DNA of 36,722 bases from JADGGV01 sp035715725 (GTDB taxonomy: Bacteria; Gemmatimonadota; Gemmatimonadetes; Longimicrobiales; RSA9). Made by a program: the position numbers and the translations under genes. This document shows, one piece after another, positions 34,767 to 36,722 of the stretch. The notes below the pieces were generated by a model, which ran no database searches, was not told the origin of the DNA, and saw nothing but the letters and a program-made list of their open reading frames with translations. Positions within the stretch are counted from its first letter, which is position 1, and each line of letters starts with the position of its first letter. The stretch spans positions 1 to 36,722 of the forward strand of contig DASTKT010000198.1 in assembly GCA_035715725.1 (NCBI GenBank), in the 5' to 3' direction.

Positions 34767-35223
34767 GCGGATCTCCCTTTCGTTTGGGGGTGGACGACGG
34801 CGGGCCCCGCGGGGCCCCAGGGAGGGTTCCGCGGCGGAGGACGTGGCCGTGCCACGCCGAGCGGGATAGCAGCGTGCATGGGTCCCCTGGCTCGAAGAAC
34901 CGTGGGAACGGAGCTGCCGGGTACAGTGGGTGAAACCGCACGGCCGAGCGGCGCGGCCGCGCAAGGCGAGGTGTGGGGAGGCGTGGCGGAGGGCCCGGGC
35001 GCGGGCGCGGCCGTCCCAGGGTCGGCCGCGACGCCTCTCGGCTTCATGATATATCGGGAACGCGTGAGCCGGGATGGCCGTGACCGGGGCGGGGCTCTAC
35101 CCGACACGCGACGAGGGTGGCCGCGGCGGAGCCGGAGCGGGCGAGCGGGCGAGCGGGCGAGCGGGCGAGCGGGCGAGCGCTGTTTCCCCCACTCCCCCAC
35201 TCCCCCGCTCCCCCGCTCGGTCG
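34767..35223. other. 457-bp gap upstream of the SusC operon
   Basis: This region contains the SusC leader and the 3' flank of the OsmC gene. A 6-7 bp GC stem (34802-34817) lies in the SusC leader. The only AT-rich patch is GATATATC (35048-35055), which could supply a -10 box about 280 bases before the SusC start, without a good -35. The 8-bp and C-rich repeats at 35135-35217 are listed separately. I see no gene. Confidence 0.4.
35135..35217. repeat. Octanucleotide tandem repeats after the OsmC gene
   Basis: Five exact copies of GAGCGGGC (35135-35174) plus a partial one are followed by four 8-bp units (CCCCCACT twice, CCCCCGCT twice; 35186-35217). GAGCGGG units can pair with CCCGCTC of the second set, so the minus-strand mRNA end can form a stem. 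On the minus strand the second set is four G5 runs spaced by three bases, a classic G-quadruplex pattern. The exact repeats could vary in number. Confidence 0.85.
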
Positions 35224-35673
35224 TCAGACCCGCGGATCGCCGCCCGGCCCCGGTCCCGGGCCGGACCGCGTCTCGACCTCGAACAGGATGCGGCAGTGCA
35301 CGCTCGGCGCGAGGGCGCGCTGTACGAGGCACGCGGCGGCCGCGCGGTGCAGCTTCCTCATCACCGCGCCGTCGACGTGGCGCGAGAGCCGGACGTGCAC
35401 GTCGAAGCCTTCCACGCGCTTCGGGCTCACCGACAGGAGCTTCTCGACCTCGAGGCTGATCGTCTCCGGGGGCACGCCGTTGCGAGCGGCCACGATCTCG
35501 AGGTCCGTCGCGATGCAGGTCCCGAGCGCCGCGGCCAGCAGGTCCGTCGACGAGAACGAGCGCCCGGCGCCGCCGTACTCCGGCGCCTTCGACGTCACGA
35601 GCCGCGCCCCGGAGCGGGGGTGGTCCACGACACATTCGCCTCCGCCCAGGAGGAGGATCGTCACCGTCGCCAT
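35224..35673 (-). CDS. OsmC/Ohr-family protein
   Basis: Cytoplasmic protein of 149 residues of the OsmC superfamily. The typical core STDLLAAALGTCIATDLEIVAARNG (about 42-66) and the second helix AAAACLVQRAL hold the two conserved cysteines C53 and C115, the usual peroxidatic and resolving pair of thiol-dependent organic hydroperoxide reductases. An extra cysteine is at 14. The C-terminus has a Gly/Pro tail (SGPGPGPGGDPRV). The ATG at 35673 has GGAGG four bases upstream; an ATG at 35688 is less likely. Organic peroxide detoxification is the expected role, but OsmC-like proteins outside OsmC/Ohr proper may differ. It is divergent from the cold-shock gene. Confidence 0.9.
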   Translation of the reverse strand: MATVTILLLGGGECVVDHPRSGARLVTSKAPEYGGAGRSFSSTDLLAAALGTCIATDLEIVAARNGVPPETISLEVEKLLSVSPKRVEGFDVHVRLSRHVDGAVMRKLHRAAAACLVQRALAPSVHCRILFEVETRSGPGPGPGGDPRV

Positions 35674-35790
35674 GCTGCCTCCACGCATACGCCGTCCGCG
35701 GGGCGGGGCCGGCCCGGCCGCGCCGGGCGCGCGCCGCCGCCCGCGCGCCCGGGGCCCGCGCCCCGCCGGAACCGGTGCGGCGCAAGCCCC

Positions 35791-35819
35791 TTGATCCGGA
35801 ATCGGGTCATTCCTAAATT
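35791..35819 (+). promoter_or_regulatory. Sigma-70-type promoter of the cold-shock gene
   Basis: TTGATC (35791-35796) and TAAATT (35814-35819) are separated by exactly 17 bases; both are close to consensus and unusually AT-rich for this genome. It is the best promoter in the window. Transcription would start near 35826, giving a leader of about 175 bases before the cold-shock start codon. Confidence 0.75.
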
Positions 35820-35869
35820 GTGCCCGCGGCCAACCCCCGGGAACGGCTTCCGGGGACCAGCGACGCGAG

Positions 35870-35900
35870 GACCTGGGGCGCTTTTCCCCAGGTCTTTTTT
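35870..35900 (+). terminator. Intrinsic terminator or attenuator in the cold-shock leader
   Basis: A perfect 9-bp stem (35870-35878 with 35886-35894, 7-nt loop) is followed directly by six T residues (35895-35900). It lies about 45 bases after the predicted transcription start and 100 bases before the cold-shock start codon. No plus-strand gene ends upstream of it. An 8-bp stem with one bulged base (about 35837-35856) precedes it, and a 7-bp stem CGCGGGA/TCCCGCG follows it. Confidence 0.85.
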
Positions 35901-35998
35901 GTGGCCGGCCGCGATCCTCGCGGGAGGGTTCCCGCGTAACTCGGGATTGCGCGGTACGGAATACCGGACCCCAATCTCAACACACCAGGGAGTACGGT

Positions 35999-36208
35999 AT
36001 GCGTACCAGAGGCACCGTGAAGTGGTTCAACGACGCCAAGGGGTTCGGCTTCATCTCGCCGGCCGACGGCTCCAAGGACTGCTTCGTCCACCACTCGGCC
36101 ATCCAGATGCAGGGCTTCAAGACCCTTGCCGAGGGTGAGACCGTCGAGTTCGACGTGGTCCAGGGCGCCAAGGGCCCGGCCGCGGAGAACGTCGTCCGCG
36201 TCGGCTGA
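35999..36208 (+). CDS. csp: Cold-shock domain protein (CspA family)
   Basis: Single cold-shock domain of 69 residues, the full family length. RNP1 is KGFGFI (about 14-19) and RNP2 is DCFVHHSA (about 27-34, Cys instead of the common Val or Ile). It binds single-stranded RNA and DNA and melts mRNA structure. AGGGAG stands six bases before the ATG. A strong promoter and a terminator-like hairpin in the long leader suggest control at RNA level, and a strong terminator follows the gene. The family is certain; whether it is truly cold-induced is not. Confidence 0.97.
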   Translation: MRTRGTVKWFNDAKGFGFISPADGSKDCFVHHSAIQMQGFKTLAEGETVEFDVVQGAKGPAAENVVRVG

Positions 36209-36275
36209 TCCGCGACCGACGGTCGGTGGCTCGGTGACCTGATCGCTCGATTGGCCCGAGTTCGACGAGCGGAAG

Positions 36276-36311
36276 AAACGGGCCGGTGGATCGCTCCACC
36301 GGCCCGTTTTT
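36276..36311. terminator. Intrinsic terminator between csp and the small membrane protein gene
   Basis: A perfect 15-bp stem (36276-36290 with 36295-36309, loop TCGC) ends in a five-T run (36307-36311), with A residues at the other foot. It can stop transcription from the cold-shock gene and, with a shorter U-run, from the convergent gene. Its arms share ACGGGCCGG-GGA with the hairpin at 28647. Confidence 0.92.
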
Positions 36312-36325
36312 CGTCCAACCCCGCC

Positions 36326-36484
36326 TCAGGAGTACCGCTGCGCCACCCGGCGCCCCATGTACATCCCGACGCCCGTCCCCACCATGCTCAACACGAACGC
36401 CGTGAACATTCCGCCGGCCGCGCCGGCGTACCATCCGATCCACCCGCCGGCCGTCGCGCCGATGTAGCCCAGCATCTTCACCAT
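36326..36484 (-). CDS. Small glycine-zipper membrane protein, 52 residues
   Basis: The minus strand from ATG 36484 encodes MVKMLGYIGATAGGWIGWYA, then GAAGGMFTAFVLSMVGTGVG, ending GRRVAQRYS. It has two hydrophobic segments rich in small Gly and Ala residues at helix spacing (glycine zipper) and a basic C-terminus, so it likely sits in the inner membrane with an internal tail. GGAGGA and AGAGGA stand upstream as ribosome sites. Third positions are GC-rich. Similar short proteins occur in many bacteria without known function. It is convergent with the cold-shock gene and shares its terminator. Confidence 0.7.
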   Translation of the reverse strand: MVKMLGYIGATAGGWIGWYAGAAGGMFTAFVLSMVGTGVGMYMGRRVAQRYS

Positions 36485-36722
36485 GACGTCCTCTTCCTCC
36501 GGCGTCGTCGCCGGATCTGGCTGGTCCCGGACCCGAACGGGGGCGCGCGGCGCGGCCTGCGCGCGAGCGTGTGGACGCTCGCCGCCCGGTCGGGCGCGCT
36601 GCCCGGCCCCATCGTCGGGGATTCACGTGCCGCCTGCGGGGAGACCACGGGAGGGACGGCGGGCCGCCGAAACCGATCGGCCGGCCCGCCCCGAAGCTGC
36701 ATCGGCGGCGCGGCGCGGGGCA
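36485..36722. other. Right-end region without a supported gene
   Basis: 238 bases to the window edge. Reading frames here are Arg/Pro-rich and lack ribosome sites or family resemblance. It presumably contains the promoter of the small membrane protein gene; no clear site is visible. Confidence 0.3.

Noticed and set aside
30265..34941. A single 1558-codon minus-strand frame that would fuse SusD to upstream sequence
   Set aside because: The part before 31707 is a shadow of the SusC gene in another frame. SusD has its own ATG, ribosome site and lipobox.
36478..36702. A 74-residue minus-strand frame at the right end
   Set aside because: Low-complexity basic sequence, no ribosome site, and it overlaps the better supported small membrane protein start.
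1..36722. tRNA, rRNA or insertion sequences
   Set aside because: No T-loop GGTTCGA-type cloverleaf, rRNA core sequence or transposase motif was recognised, although reading by eye can miss divergent ones.

Overview
The window is very GC-rich DNA (clearly above 70 % by eye) with dense, strongly GC3-biased genes. It looks like a chromosomal segment of a Gemmatimonadota-type bacterium, or less likely an Acidobacteriota relative. This is an inference from the gene families: three large 'ADOP'-type MacB/FtsX permeases, a SusC/SusD outer-membrane pair, many secreted hydrolases and lipoproteins, a DUF2911 protein, an RCC1-repeat lipoprotein and an encapsulin-type ferritin. I found no rRNA, tRNA, transposase, phage gene or CRISPR array.

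Layout. 1-186: a tandem array of small hairpins leading into the first permease. 187-9044: three paralogous ADOP permeases, with a secreted DUF2911 protein between the second and third. 9229-10743: a secreted SxxK serine hydrolase. 10753-10929 (-): a 58-residue membrane protein. 11137-13159: a lipoprotein followed by a polytopic glycosyltransferase-like membrane protein. 13493-14329: an L,D-transpeptidase-like protein with a good terminator. 14330-15145: a non-coding stretch holding a 25-bp inverted repeat around a 19-bp tandem array. 15146-17900: an overlapping NtrC-type response regulator and NtrB/NtrY-type sensor kinase. 17951-19099: a seven-repeat RCC1 lipoprotein. 19159-19470 (-): an orphan encapsulated-ferritin-like protein. 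19705-21087: a second secreted SxxK hydrolase. 21268-22527 (-): an M20 peptidase. 22819-24093: an MFS exporter. 24244-25296 (-): a leucine-dehydrogenase-family enzyme. 25551-26912: a lipoprotein of the alkaline-phosphatase superfamily. 27026-28603: an S41/CtpA protease. 28730-30007 (-): a second M20 peptidase. 30265-34766 (-): a SusC-SusD operon. 35224-35673 (-): an OsmC-like protein. 35999-36208: a cold-shock protein with a promoter and a terminator-like hairpin in its leader. 36326-36484 (-): a 52-residue glycine-zipper membrane protein.

How the genes fit together (inference). Most products are exported: at least eleven carry a signal peptide or lipobox. Two M20 peptidases, an S41 protease, a SusC/SusD pair with no nearby glycoside hydrolase, and an ELFV amino-acid dehydrogenase suggest peptide capture, trimming and amino-acid oxidation, though they are separate transcription units. 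The intergenic DNA is unusual: hairpin arrays with covarying arms, G-rich repeats at three gene 3' ends, and pairs of mutually exclusive stem-loops. I did not find a clearly new multi-gene defence or metabolic system. The most novel-looking items are the intergenic arrays, the shell-less ferritin and the cold-shock leader.
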